Assembly: GCA_046704245.1 (NCBI GenBank)
Contig: JBJKSD010000007.1
Coordinates: 1-9,539 of the forward strand
Direction of reading: 5' to 3'
Length of the DNA stretch: 9,539 bases
Source: UBA660 sp046704245
Lineage (GTDB): Bacteria > Bacillota_I > Bacilli_A > RF39 > UBA660
The notes under the pieces were generated by a model, which had not been told where the DNA came from, made no database searches, and saw only the letters and a list, made by a program, of their open reading frames with translations. Position 1 is the stretch's first letter, and each line of letters begins with the position of its first letter. The position numbers and the translations under genes are program-made. Shown in pieces: positions 1-6,280 of the stretch.

Positions 1-765
1 ATTTAAAGCATTATTAGTATGTAAGGTAGATAATACTAATTGACCAGTAATAGAAGCTCTAACCGCAATTATAGCAGTTTCAGTATCACGAATTTCACCG
101 ATCATAATAATATCTGGGTCTTGACGAAGAATAGAACGTAGACAGTTAGCAAAGGTTAAACCGATATCACTATTTACTTGGACTTGGTTAATAGATTCTA
201 GTTCCATTTCAATCGGATCCTCAACGGTAATTAAATTACGATCAGGGGTATTTAATTTTTGTAAGATAGCATAAACAGTAGTTGATTTACCAGTACCAGT
301 AGCACCAGTAACTAAGATAATACCATTTGGGGTATTGATCATATCAACCATTCGCTTATAGTTAGCTTCACTGAAACCTAAATATTCTAGACCTTTTAAA
401 CTCATAGTATAGTCGAGAATACGTATTACTACTTTTTCACCTAAATTAGTAGGTAAACTTGAAACACGGAGGTCTAAGTTAATACCTTTAAGTTGCGATT
501 TAATAGCACCATCTTGCGGCAATCTAGTTTCGGTAATATTCATACCAGCAATAATCTTAATACGAGTAAGCATATTTCTTTTTAATGTATTAGGAGCGGT
601 AGAATAATCCATCAATTCACCATCAATTCTAATCCTAATACGCAAATATTCATCCTGTGGTTCAAAGTGAATTTCACTAGCATTTCTTCTTACGGCATCT
701 AAAATTATTTCATTAACTACCTCAACGATAGGAATCTTATCATAATCAAATGTTCTTATCATCAT
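1..765 (-). CDS. Type IV pilus / type II secretion assembly ATPase (GspE/PilB/ComGA family), 3' end outside window
   Basis: This is a cytoplasmic hexameric ATPase of the kind that powers extension of type IV pili, competence pseudopili or type II secretion pseudopili. I translated 255 codons from ATG 765; the frame is open to the window edge, so the C-terminus is missing. Visible motifs are SEIHFEP (res 30-36, the N2 domain start), RLPQDG (81-86), Walker A GATGTGKST (154-162), Asp box TVEDPIE (180-186), Walker B IIMIGEIRD (219-227) and His box STLHTNN (246-252). The start is set by AAGGGG just upstream; a second ATG follows immediately. Only about 30 residues precede the N2 motif, so the N-terminal N1/MshEN domain of full PilB/GspE is absent, as in Gram-positive ComGA. 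The gene is divergent from three prepilin genes, which supports a pilus role. PilB, ComGA and GspE cannot be told apart here. Retraction ATPase PilT is less likely because the N2 features are GspE-like. Confidence 0.95.
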   Translation of the reverse strand, partial: MMIRTFDYDKIPIVEVVNEIILDAVRRNASEIHFEPQDEYLRIRIRIDGELMDYSTAPNTLKRNMLTRIKIIAGMNITETRLPQDGAIKSQLKGINLDLRVSSLPTNLGEKVVIRILDYTMSLKGLEYLGFSEANYKRMVDMINTPNGIILVTGATGTGKSTTVYAILQKLNTPDRNLITVEDPIEMELESINQVQVNSDIGLTFANCLRSILRQDPDIIMIGEIRDTETAIIAVRASITGQLVLSTLHTNNALN

Positions 766-788
766 CTTCGCCCCTTTTTCATAATGCT

Positions 789-794
789 ATTATA
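789..794 (-). promoter_or_regulatory. Candidate -10 box for the pilus ATPase gene
   Basis: The minus strand reads TATAAT at 794-789, about 23 bases before the ATG at 765, which would give a short leader containing the AAGGGG ribosome site. No convincing -35 box lies 16-18 bases upstream, where the sequence is A/T only. In DNA this AT-rich a TATAAT can arise by chance, so this is tentative. Confidence 0.35.
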
Positions 795-801
795 TTTTCT
801 C

Positions 802-821
802 TAGTATTATTAATAATATTA
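802..821. repeat. AT-only palindrome between the divergent pilus genes
   Basis: Positions 805-818 form a perfect 14-bp palindrome (TATTATT/AATAATA), extended to 802-821 with one mismatched pair (804/819). It sits between the two candidate -10 boxes and covers both -35 regions, where a shared operator would be placed. A regulator site is inference; AT-only palindromes are common by chance in such sequence. Confidence 0.4.
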
Positions 822-824
822 TTA

Positions 825-830
825 TATAAT
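825..830 (+). promoter_or_regulatory. Candidate -10 box for the prepilin operon
   Basis: TATAAT lies 37 bases upstream of the ATG at 868. The expected -35 position (802-807, TAGTAT) is a poor match and falls within the palindrome, so the promoter may be weak or activator-dependent. The gene's ribosome site is AGGAG at 854-858, 9 bases before the start. Confidence 0.4.
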
Positions 831-867
831 ATAAACAGAATATTATCAATAATAGGAGTGAATTATT

Positions 868-2136
868 ATGCAAAGAATCAATAGAAAAGGTTTTATTCTT
901 ACGGAAACCCTTATTGTTTCAGTCGTTTTAATGATTTCTTTTATTTTTGTTTTCACTCAATTTTTAAATGTCTTTGCTCAATATCAAACTTTTGAAAGAT
1001 ATAACAATGTCGATAGTTTATATGCTGCCAAAAATGTTGATACTTTCTTAAAAGAAGATAACTATAATAATGTTATTAGTGCTTTAAATACTAATATAGC
1101 ATCAGGTAAACCATACTATGAATTTACTACTTGTGATCCGTCCGTATTTACTTTTACTTCATTATGCACAATGTTAATACAAGATACTGGAATAGCTAAA
1201 GCTTTATTTACTAATTATGATATTACTCCATTAAAAGCTTTTGATACATATACTAATAATTTTTCCCATGAATTAAAATCTTATATTACTTATCTTACTA
1301 AAGATGGATTTTCCGAACAGACTGGAGTGTATCGAGTTATTCTTGAATTAGACGATGGTACTTTTTCCACCTTTGCAGCTATCAATGCTGATGAATTAAT
1401 AACTAAACAACAATATCGATATAAAGCTGGATATATTAATATGGCTGGTGGTGCTACCAATGTTATCACCATTAATAAAACAATGCCTGCTACTTTAACT
1501 ATTCAAATATGGGCTAATGCTATATCTATGACCAATAAAATATTATGGTCTTTTGCTTATTCAACATCAGGACCAGCTCTTTACTTTTCAGGCACCTATA
1601 ATTATATATACTATAATGCAGCATCATACTCCATTACTGGTGCTACTCCTTTACCAACTTTAAATAATTGGCATCATTATACGGTAATTTTTAATGGTAC
1701 TAATAGTATTTTATATGTTGATGGTCAATATAAAGGCGCTATTACTTATTATAATCCTTCCGGTAGTTATTTATATATTGGTAAACTAAATAATAGTACA
1801 AGCTATAATTGGGAAGGTTCAGTAAAAGAATTGAAAGTATGGAATAGAGCTTTAACCCCTTTAGAAATTATTAATAGTATGAACAATGTTGATATAGGCA
1901 CATCAGGTTTATTATATTATTATAAATTAAGTGAGGGTACTGGAACTACTATGTATGATTATAGCGGTAATGATAATGATATAGCCAATGCTTTAGCTAG
2001 TGTAACATGGGGAGTAGATGCCGAATTTTCTAGTTGGATCGATGGTATTCCAGCTGATGAAAATATGTATGCTGAATTAGAAACTAGAACCCTATACTTT
2101 GTTAATGGAACATGGGTTACAGAAGATGAATTATAA
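868..2136 (+). CDS. Prepilin-like protein with a C-terminal LamG/concanavalin-like domain
   Basis: This 422-residue predicted minor pilin or pseudopilin carries a carbohydrate- or protein-binding-type module. The N-terminus has a basic leader (MQRINRKG), predicted prepilin peptidase cleavage after Gly8, Phe9 as mature +1, Glu13 as +5, and a hydrophobic helix to about residue 36. Residues 40-185 form a pilin-like middle part with two Cys (89, 100) that I do not recognise further. Residues about 188-345 look like a LamG/jelly-roll domain: TIQIWA (211-216), NNWHHYTV (266-273), LYVDGQYKG (282-290), LYIGKL (302-307) and VKELKVWNRALT (319-330). A segment common after LamG domains follows (YYKLSEGTG, YDYSG, 351-366). 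The ribosome site AGGAG (854-858) supports the start. It is first in a row of three prepilin genes, 15 bases before the next. The ligand is unknown; a cell-surface adhesive role is inferred. Confidence 0.87.
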   Translation: MQRINRKGFILTETLIVSVVLMISFIFVFTQFLNVFAQYQTFERYNNVDSLYAAKNVDTFLKEDNYNNVISALNTNIASGKPYYEFTTCDPSVFTFTSLCTMLIQDTGIAKALFTNYDITPLKAFDTYTNNFSHELKSYITYLTKDGFSEQTGVYRVILELDDGTFSTFAAINADELITKQQYRYKAGYINMAGGATNVITINKTMPATLTIQIWANAISMTNKILWSFAYSTSGPALYFSGTYNYIYYNAASYSITGATPLPTLNNWHHYTVIFNGTNSILYVDGQYKGAITYYNPSGSYLYIGKLNNSTSYNWEGSVKELKVWNRALTPLEIINSMNNVDIGTSGLLYYYKLSEGTGTTMYDYSGNDNDIANALASVTWGVDAEFSSWIDGIPADENMYAELETRTLYFVNGTWVTEDEL

Positions 2137-2151
2137 AAGTGAGGTATAGTT

Positions 2152-3633
2152 ATGAGAAGTAATAAAGGATTTACTGTTTTTGAATTATTGATTGGCTTTG
2201 TTTTTTTAATTATTATTAGTTATTTTTTATTAACGACAATGTTTGGTATTAGAGATAGACAACAATTAACTGTTATAAAAAATAATTTAATAGATATAAA
2301 AAATGGTCTTACTCAAGAAATAGAGTATGACCTATTGAAACATAAATTTGTTGAAAAAGAAGATTGTGGTACTGGATGTTATGATCTTAAATTTGCTACT
2401 GGATTAGTAAAAAGATTATTGATTGATACTACCAATAATACAATAAAATATGGAGATACTTTATATACTCTTACTACTGATAGTAGTATTAATACTCCTT
2501 ATGAAGTATCTACTTCAGTTATTAATAATACTTTTATGAATAGAAGTAATTCTTTACTAACTATTAATATTCCTATTGAACATAGTGAAATAAAAGGAGA
2601 CTATGGAATAAATATTAATCAACCTTACGATGTTAATCAAGAAATAACACCTATTGTCATTACTTTAAATGGTAATAATCCAATGACTATTGTAGTTGGG
2701 AGTACCTATAATGAACCTGGGGCTACTGCTACATCACCAACTGATGGTGATATTACTGATAAAATAGAGATAACTAATAATGTTGATACCAGTGTAGCAG
2801 ATACTTATTCAGTAATATATGAAGCAACTGATAGTATTGGAGCTATTGGAGCTACTACTAGATCCGTTATTGTAGTTGCTGCTCCAGACCCAGTACAATT
2901 TTCATATACTGGTGCTGTTCAAACTTATACCATACCTTTAGACGGTACTTATAAATTAGAAGTATGGGGTGGCAGCGGGGGATTAGTTTCAGGATTTACT
3001 TATCAGGGTGTACCTGGTTTAGGAGGTTATTCAAAAGGAGAAATTACTCTAACAAGTGGTCAAGTTTTAAATATTTATGTAGGAGGCCAAGGAACAAATA
3101 GAACTAATGCAAGTGCCGAAAATACACCAGGAGGTTGGAATGGCGGTGGTGATGGCCATTGTGGCAGTTGGTGTGGTACATATGGTGGATCGGGTGGCGG
3201 TGGTGCTACCGATATAAGATTAGGAGGAACCGCTTTAGCTAATAGGATTATAGTTGCTGGAGGAGGCGGAGGTGGCTATGGAACTGGTAGTAGTAGCTGC
3301 GTATCATATGGAGGATCAGCCGGTGGCCTTAATGGTTTAGATGGTCAAAATAATTGTACTAATGCCCCAGGTAAAGGGGGAACTCAATCAGCCGGTGGTT
3401 CAGGGACAAATTTAATTTCTGGTACTATTGGCATTGGAGGATCAGCTAACAGTAGTAGTTGTGGTGCTGGTGGTGGTGCTGGTTATTATGGAGGAAGTTC
3501 TGGGTATATTTCATGTAATTCAAGTGGTGGCGGTGGTGGTTCTTCATTTATTGGGACCCTTACTAATTCTCAAACCCTAGAAAATAATAATTCTGGTAAT
3601 GGCCGTGCCTATATCTCATATGTAATTAATTAA
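2152..3633 (+). CDS. Prepilin-like protein with Ig-like (DUF5011-type) and ALK-type glycine-rich domains
   Basis: This 493-residue predicted pilin-anchored surface protein starts with a leader MRSNKG, a cleavage site after Gly6, Phe7 at +1 and Glu11 at +5, then a hydrophobic helix to about residue 31. A pilin-like body runs to about 167 and contains a CX3C pair (Cys72, Cys76). Residues about 168-242 resemble the bacterial Ig-like DUF5011 fold, with the signatures YNEPGATA (186-193), DGDITD (198-203) and TYSVIYEATDS (218-228). Residues 248-493 match the glycine-rich domain named after ALK/LTK receptors: FSYTGAVQTYTIP, YKLEVWGGSGG, GGGATDIRLGG (349-359), RIIVAGGGGGG (365-375) and a closing GRAYISYVIN. 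It has six Cys in this part, perhaps disulfide-bonded outside the cell. The ribosome site GTGAGG ends 7 bases before the ATG. It is probably co-transcribed with the LamG prepilin 15 bases upstream. Its first 167 residues are about 63% identical to the next gene's product. Confidence 0.88.
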   Translation: MRSNKGFTVFELLIGFVFLIIISYFLLTTMFGIRDRQQLTVIKNNLIDIKNGLTQEIEYDLLKHKFVEKEDCGTGCYDLKFATGLVKRLLIDTTNNTIKYGDTLYTLTTDSSINTPYEVSTSVINNTFMNRSNSLLTINIPIEHSEIKGDYGININQPYDVNQEITPIVITLNGNNPMTIVVGSTYNEPGATATSPTDGDITDKIEITNNVDTSVADTYSVIYEATDSIGAIGATTRSVIVVAAPDPVQFSYTGAVQTYTIPLDGTYKLEVWGGSGGLVSGFTYQGVPGLGGYSKGEITLTSGQVLNIYVGGQGTNRTNASAENTPGGWNGGGDGHCGSWCGTYGGSGGGGATDIRLGGTALANRIIVAGGGGGGYGTGSSSCVSYGGSAGGLNGLDGQNNCTNAPGKGGTQSAGGSGTNLISGTIGIGGSANSSSCGAGGGAGYYGGSSGYISCNSSGGGGGSSFIGTLTNSQTLENNNSGNGRAYISYVIN

Positions 3634-3639
3634 ATAATA

Positions 3640-3667
3640 CTTTTAATGATTATGAACATTATATAAT
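3640..3667 (+). promoter_or_regulatory. Possible internal promoter before the third prepilin gene
   Basis: The 64-base gap contains TATAAT at 3662-3667, about 30 bases before the ATG at 3698. The -35 region (around 3640) is a poor match. The third pilin may be expressed both by read-through and from this site. No hairpin terminator is visible in the gap. Confidence 0.3.
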
Positions 3668-3697
3668 TAGAAATAATTTTTATAGTAGGGATAAAAT

Positions 3698-4216
3698 ATG
3701 AAAAATAATAGAGGGTTTTCAGTCTTTGAATTATTAATTGGCTTTGTTTTCTTAATAATAATTAGTTATTTCTTATTTACAACTATGTTTGATATTAGAG
3801 ATCGTAGACAACTAGCTAATATTGAAAGTAAACTAGTTGATTTAAAAAATGCTGTTACCCAAGAAATAGAATATGATTTATTTAATGATAAGTTTGTTAA
3901 TAAAATAGATTGTGGTACTGGATGCTATGATTTTAATTATGCTTCTGGACTAACTAAAAGGTTTATTATTGATACGACTAATAATAGTATTAAATATGGT
4001 GATTCAACCTATAATTTAGTTACTGATAGTTATTTTGTTATTCCATATAAAGTAGATACTGTAATATTAAATGATACTTATACTAATCGAAATAATGCTA
4101 TATTAGTAATTAAAGTGCCAATTGAACATGTTGATGTAGAAGGAGACTTTGGTATTAATATAGCTCATCCTTATAATACCAATACTCCTATAACACCAGT
4201 AGCATTAAATAAATAG
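3698..4216 (+). CDS. Short prepilin-like protein, paralogue of the preceding gene's N-terminus
   Basis: This 172-residue predicted minor pilin or pseudopilin has a leader MKNNRG, cleavage after Gly6, Phe7 at +1, Glu11 at +5 and a hydrophobic helix to about residue 31. My gap-free hand alignment to residues 1-167 of the upstream protein gives about 105 identities (63%). The helix GFVFLIIISYFL and the motif DCGTGCYD (Cys72, Cys76) are identical. The protein ends five residues after the shared ITP motif, exactly where the upstream paralogue continues into its Ig-like domain, so it is a bare pilin body. The likely ribosome site is TAGGGAT (3687-3693), 4 bases before the ATG. Its last 12 bases overlap the end of the convergent ylbJ-like gene. 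It probably assembles with the two larger prepilins in one fibre or tip complex, but this is inference. Confidence 0.85.
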   Translation: MKNNRGFSVFELLIGFVFLIIISYFLFTTMFDIRDRRQLANIESKLVDLKNAVTQEIEYDLFNDKFVNKIDCGTGCYDFNYASGLTKRFIIDTTNNSIKYGDSTYNLVTDSYFVIPYKVDTVILNDTYTNRNNAILVIKVPIEHVDVEGDFGINIAHPYNTNTPITPVALNK

Positions 4217-5185
4217 TACCCATATATCAAATAAAAAATAGATTAATATACCTGCAATTGAGGCATGTAATATTCTGGCTGTTAAAAATGGCAAATATTT
4301 TATTTTTGTATCACTGATCATACTTACAACTTGCATATGAACACTTAACCCTCCAAAAGAAATAAACATAGTTGATAGGAGGGCTTTTATTTTTAATGGG
4401 AAATCGAGCATACTAACATATTTTAATCCTTGAGTCATTTCAAATGTGCCATTAATTATTGCCTGTGTATATGGGTTAAAATTTAAATTATTATTAATAA
4501 TAGTAGTTATAATTAAAAACATCGAAACGACTCCTAAAATTAATAATAAAGTGTTAATAGCATTAATTAATGAACTAGTAATTATTTGACCAAAATTTTT
4601 AGGATTATTAATCCTTTTATGATGCATTTTATTAAAGGCTTTGATTAAAGATACTTTCTGATATTTAAAATCACTAACATAATAATTTCTAAAGATTAAT
4701 CCAATAATAATATTAGTTAGAAAATGAATACTTAATATCAGAATACCAACCTCAGCATTATTTAAAAATGATACAGCAATAGTACCTATAATGAACATAG
4801 GATTAGCAAAATGACAAAAGGTAATTAATTTACTAGCTTCTTCTTCATTAATAAGATTTTGATTATATAGTTCTCGACTGAATTTGGCACCACTAGGAAA
4901 TCCCGATATCATACTTAAAGCAAAAACAAAACCTGTTTCACCTTTAATTCTAAATATTTTATACATTAGTGGATTTAATAATTCTCCTAAAAAATCAACA
5001 AAACCAAAATTAATTAATAATTCTGATAAAACAAAAAAAGGAAACAAAGTAGGAAATATATTATCTATCCATATTTGAAAAGAAAAAGTCATGGATTCTA
5101 GGACACTTTTAGATTGTGTTAACATTTCATAACCCATGAATAAAATAATACCAATAATTAAAATAGTATTAAGTTTTTTTTTCAT
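4205..5185 (-). CDS. ylbJ: YlbJ-like integral membrane protein (nucleoside-recognition/Gate superfamily)
   Basis: This 326-residue polytopic membrane protein resembles YlbJ, a sporulation membrane protein of Bacillus. The substrate is not established in the family; the Gate fold suggests a transporter or channel. Hydrophobic segments are near residues 7-20, 42-60, 85-97, 126-143, 146-165, 207-230, 268-290 and 303-323. Family-like motifs are IFPTLFPFFVLSELL (43-57), ISGFPSGAKFSREL (93-106), FCHFANPMFIIGT (123-135) and FGGLSVHMQV (277-286). It is somewhat shorter than B. subtilis YlbJ (about 400 residues). The start at 5185 is supported by AAAGGTG 6-7 bases upstream. It is divergent from a YlbL-like protease; ylbJ and ylbL are also near neighbours in B. 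subtilis. Its 3' end overlaps the third prepilin gene by 12 bp on the other strand. Whether this organism sporulates cannot be judged from the window. Confidence 0.85.
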   Translation of the reverse strand: MKKKLNTILIIGIILFMGYEMLTQSKSVLESMTFSFQIWIDNIFPTLFPFFVLSELLINFGFVDFLGELLNPLMYKIFRIKGETGFVFALSMISGFPSGAKFSRELYNQNLINEEEASKLITFCHFANPMFIIGTIAVSFLNNAEVGILILSIHFLTNIIIGLIFRNYYVSDFKYQKVSLIKAFNKMHHKRINNPKNFGQIITSSLINAINTLLLILGVVSMFLIITTIINNNLNFNPYTQAIINGTFEMTQGLKYVSMLDFPLKIKALLSTMFISFGGLSVHMQVVSMISDTKIKYLPFLTARILHASIAGILIYFLFDIWVLFI

Positions 5186-5209
5186 AATTTCACCTTTAAT
5201 CTTTATAAT
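5181..5209 (+). promoter_or_regulatory. Candidate promoter for the ylbL-like gene
   Basis: TTCATA (5181-5186) and TATAAT (5204-5209) are separated by 17 bases, upstream of the TTG start at 5235. The -35 box overlaps the ylbJ start codon on the other strand. The -10 region read on the minus strand (TATAAA, 5207-5202) could also serve ylbJ, so the two genes may share one small divergent promoter region. Confidence 0.4.
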
Positions 5210-5234
5210 TAAATGTAGAGAAGAGTTGATATAT

Positions 5235-6248
5235 TTGTTTAATCAATTATATGAAAAAATAAAAAGATATATAAAAGAAAACTATCGTCTTATTATTGGG
5301 TTAATAATAATATATATCTTATTTACATATCCCTTACCTTACTCAATATATACAGCAGGAGGAATTATTGATATTGATAATAAAGTTAGTTTAGATCATG
5401 AATATTCGGCTAAAGGTAGTTTTAATTTTTCATATGTCAATGAATTGAAAGGAACTATACCAACCGTGTTATTATCTTATGTCATTCCTAACTGGGATCT
5501 AATAAAAAGAGGGGGGCAGATAACTACAAATGAAACTAAAGAAGATGTTGATTATCGCAATAAATTATTTTTAGATGATTCAATTCAAAATGCTACCATT
5601 GTAGCGTATCAAAAATTAAATAAGCAAGTAACTATTTTAAGTAAAAGATTTTTTATTGTATATGTCGATAAAATAGCTATTACTGATTTAAAAAATAGAG
5701 ATGAAATATTAACTATCAATAATAAAAAAATTAATGATTTAAAAGAATATATGAACATAATAGATAAGAGTAAATATGGCGATACACTATTTATTAAAGT
5801 TAAAACTTATGATCATAAAGTAATAAATAAAAAGATTAAAGTAATAAATTATCAGGGAAGTAAAATAACAGGAATATATATAATACCTAAAATTGAATAT
5901 GAAACCATACCTAAGATAACGTATAATTTCTCCAATGAAGAATCAGGCCCATCTGGCGGGTTAATGCTAGCATTAACGATATATAATAAATTAACACCTA
6001 AAGATATTACTAAAGGTAAAATTATTGTTGGAACTGGTACTATTGATATAGATGGCAATGTAGGATCTATCAGTGGTATAGAATATAAGTTAAAAGGAGC
6101 AGTAAATGAAAAAGCTGATATCTTTTTTGTACCTAATGGCGATAATTACCAAGAAGCTATTCATTTAAAAAGTAAAAATAAATACAAGATCAATATCATT
6201 GGTATATCTACTTTTAAAGATGCCTTAAATTATCTAGAAATAATGTAA
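5235..6248 (+). CDS. ylbL: Membrane-anchored PDZ and Lon-like (S16) serine protease, YlbL/DdcP type
   Basis: This predicted protease is 337 residues from TTG 5235. In B. subtilis the YlbL (DdcP) protease helps end the DNA-damage checkpoint by degrading the division inhibitor YneA; the substrate here is unknown. An N-terminal membrane segment at about 19-31 is followed by YPLPYSIYTAGG, typical of the family. A PDZ-like domain spans about 132-203 and a Lon-type proteolytic domain about 212-337. The catalytic Ser is Ser240 in EESGPSGGLM and the catalytic Lys is Lys285 in GIEYKLKGA; their spacing of 45 fits S16 peptidases. GTGTIDIDGNVG and ADIFFVP are also conserved. The reading frame opens at ATG 5136, but that would add 33 residues antisense to ylbJ with no ribosome site. 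TTG 5235 has AGAGAAGAG (5217-5225) at a 9-base spacing; TTG 5226 is too close to it. The usual Ala after the catalytic Ser is Gly here. Confidence 0.87.
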   Translation: MFNQLYEKIKRYIKENYRLIIGLIIIYILFTYPLPYSIYTAGGIIDIDNKVSLDHEYSAKGSFNFSYVNELKGTIPTVLLSYVIPNWDLIKRGGQITTNETKEDVDYRNKLFLDDSIQNATIVAYQKLNKQVTILSKRFFIVYVDKIAITDLKNRDEILTINNKKINDLKEYMNIIDKSKYGDTLFIKVKTYDHKVINKKIKVINYQGSKITGIYIIPKIEYETIPKITYNFSNEESGPSGGLMLALTIYNKLTPKDITKGKIIVGTGTIDIDGNVGSISGIEYKLKGAVNEKADIFFVPNGDNYQEAIHLKSKNKYKINIIGISTFKDALNYLEIM

Positions 6249-6251
6249 TAA

Positions 6252-6280
6252 AAAAGAGCATGTTATTGCTCTTTTATTTT
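6252..6280. terminator. Bidirectional intrinsic terminator between ylbL and the unknown gene
   Basis: A perfect 9-bp stem, AAAAGAGCA (6252-6260) with TGCTCTTTT (6267-6275), has a 6-base loop. It is followed by ATTTT on the plus strand and by an A/T tract on the minus strand. It starts 4 bases after the ylbL stop and overlaps the stop and final codons of the convergent gene (6263 onward), so it probably serves both. Confidence 0.82.

Noticed and set aside
1290..1472. 60-residue open frame on the minus strand
   Set aside because: It lies wholly inside the LamG prepilin gene, with no recognisable protein features.
3120..3545. Repetitive GGTGG/GGAGG-rich DNA that could be read as a repeat array
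   Set aside because: The pattern is explained by glycine codons of the Gly-rich domain; there are no fixed-length repeats or spacers, so it is not CRISPR or a tandem repeat array.
4884..5078. 64-residue open frame on the plus strand
   Set aside because: It is a shadow of the ylbJ-like gene with no ribosome site.
5136..5234. Upstream extension of the ylbL-like gene to ATG 5136
   Set aside because: It is antisense to the ylbJ start, has no ribosome site, and adds a hydrophobic stretch not expected before the family's single N-terminal membrane segment.
5852..6058. 68-residue open frame on the minus strand
   Set aside because: It is antisense to the active-site region of the ylbL-like protease; the hydrophobic look comes from the opposite strand's codons.
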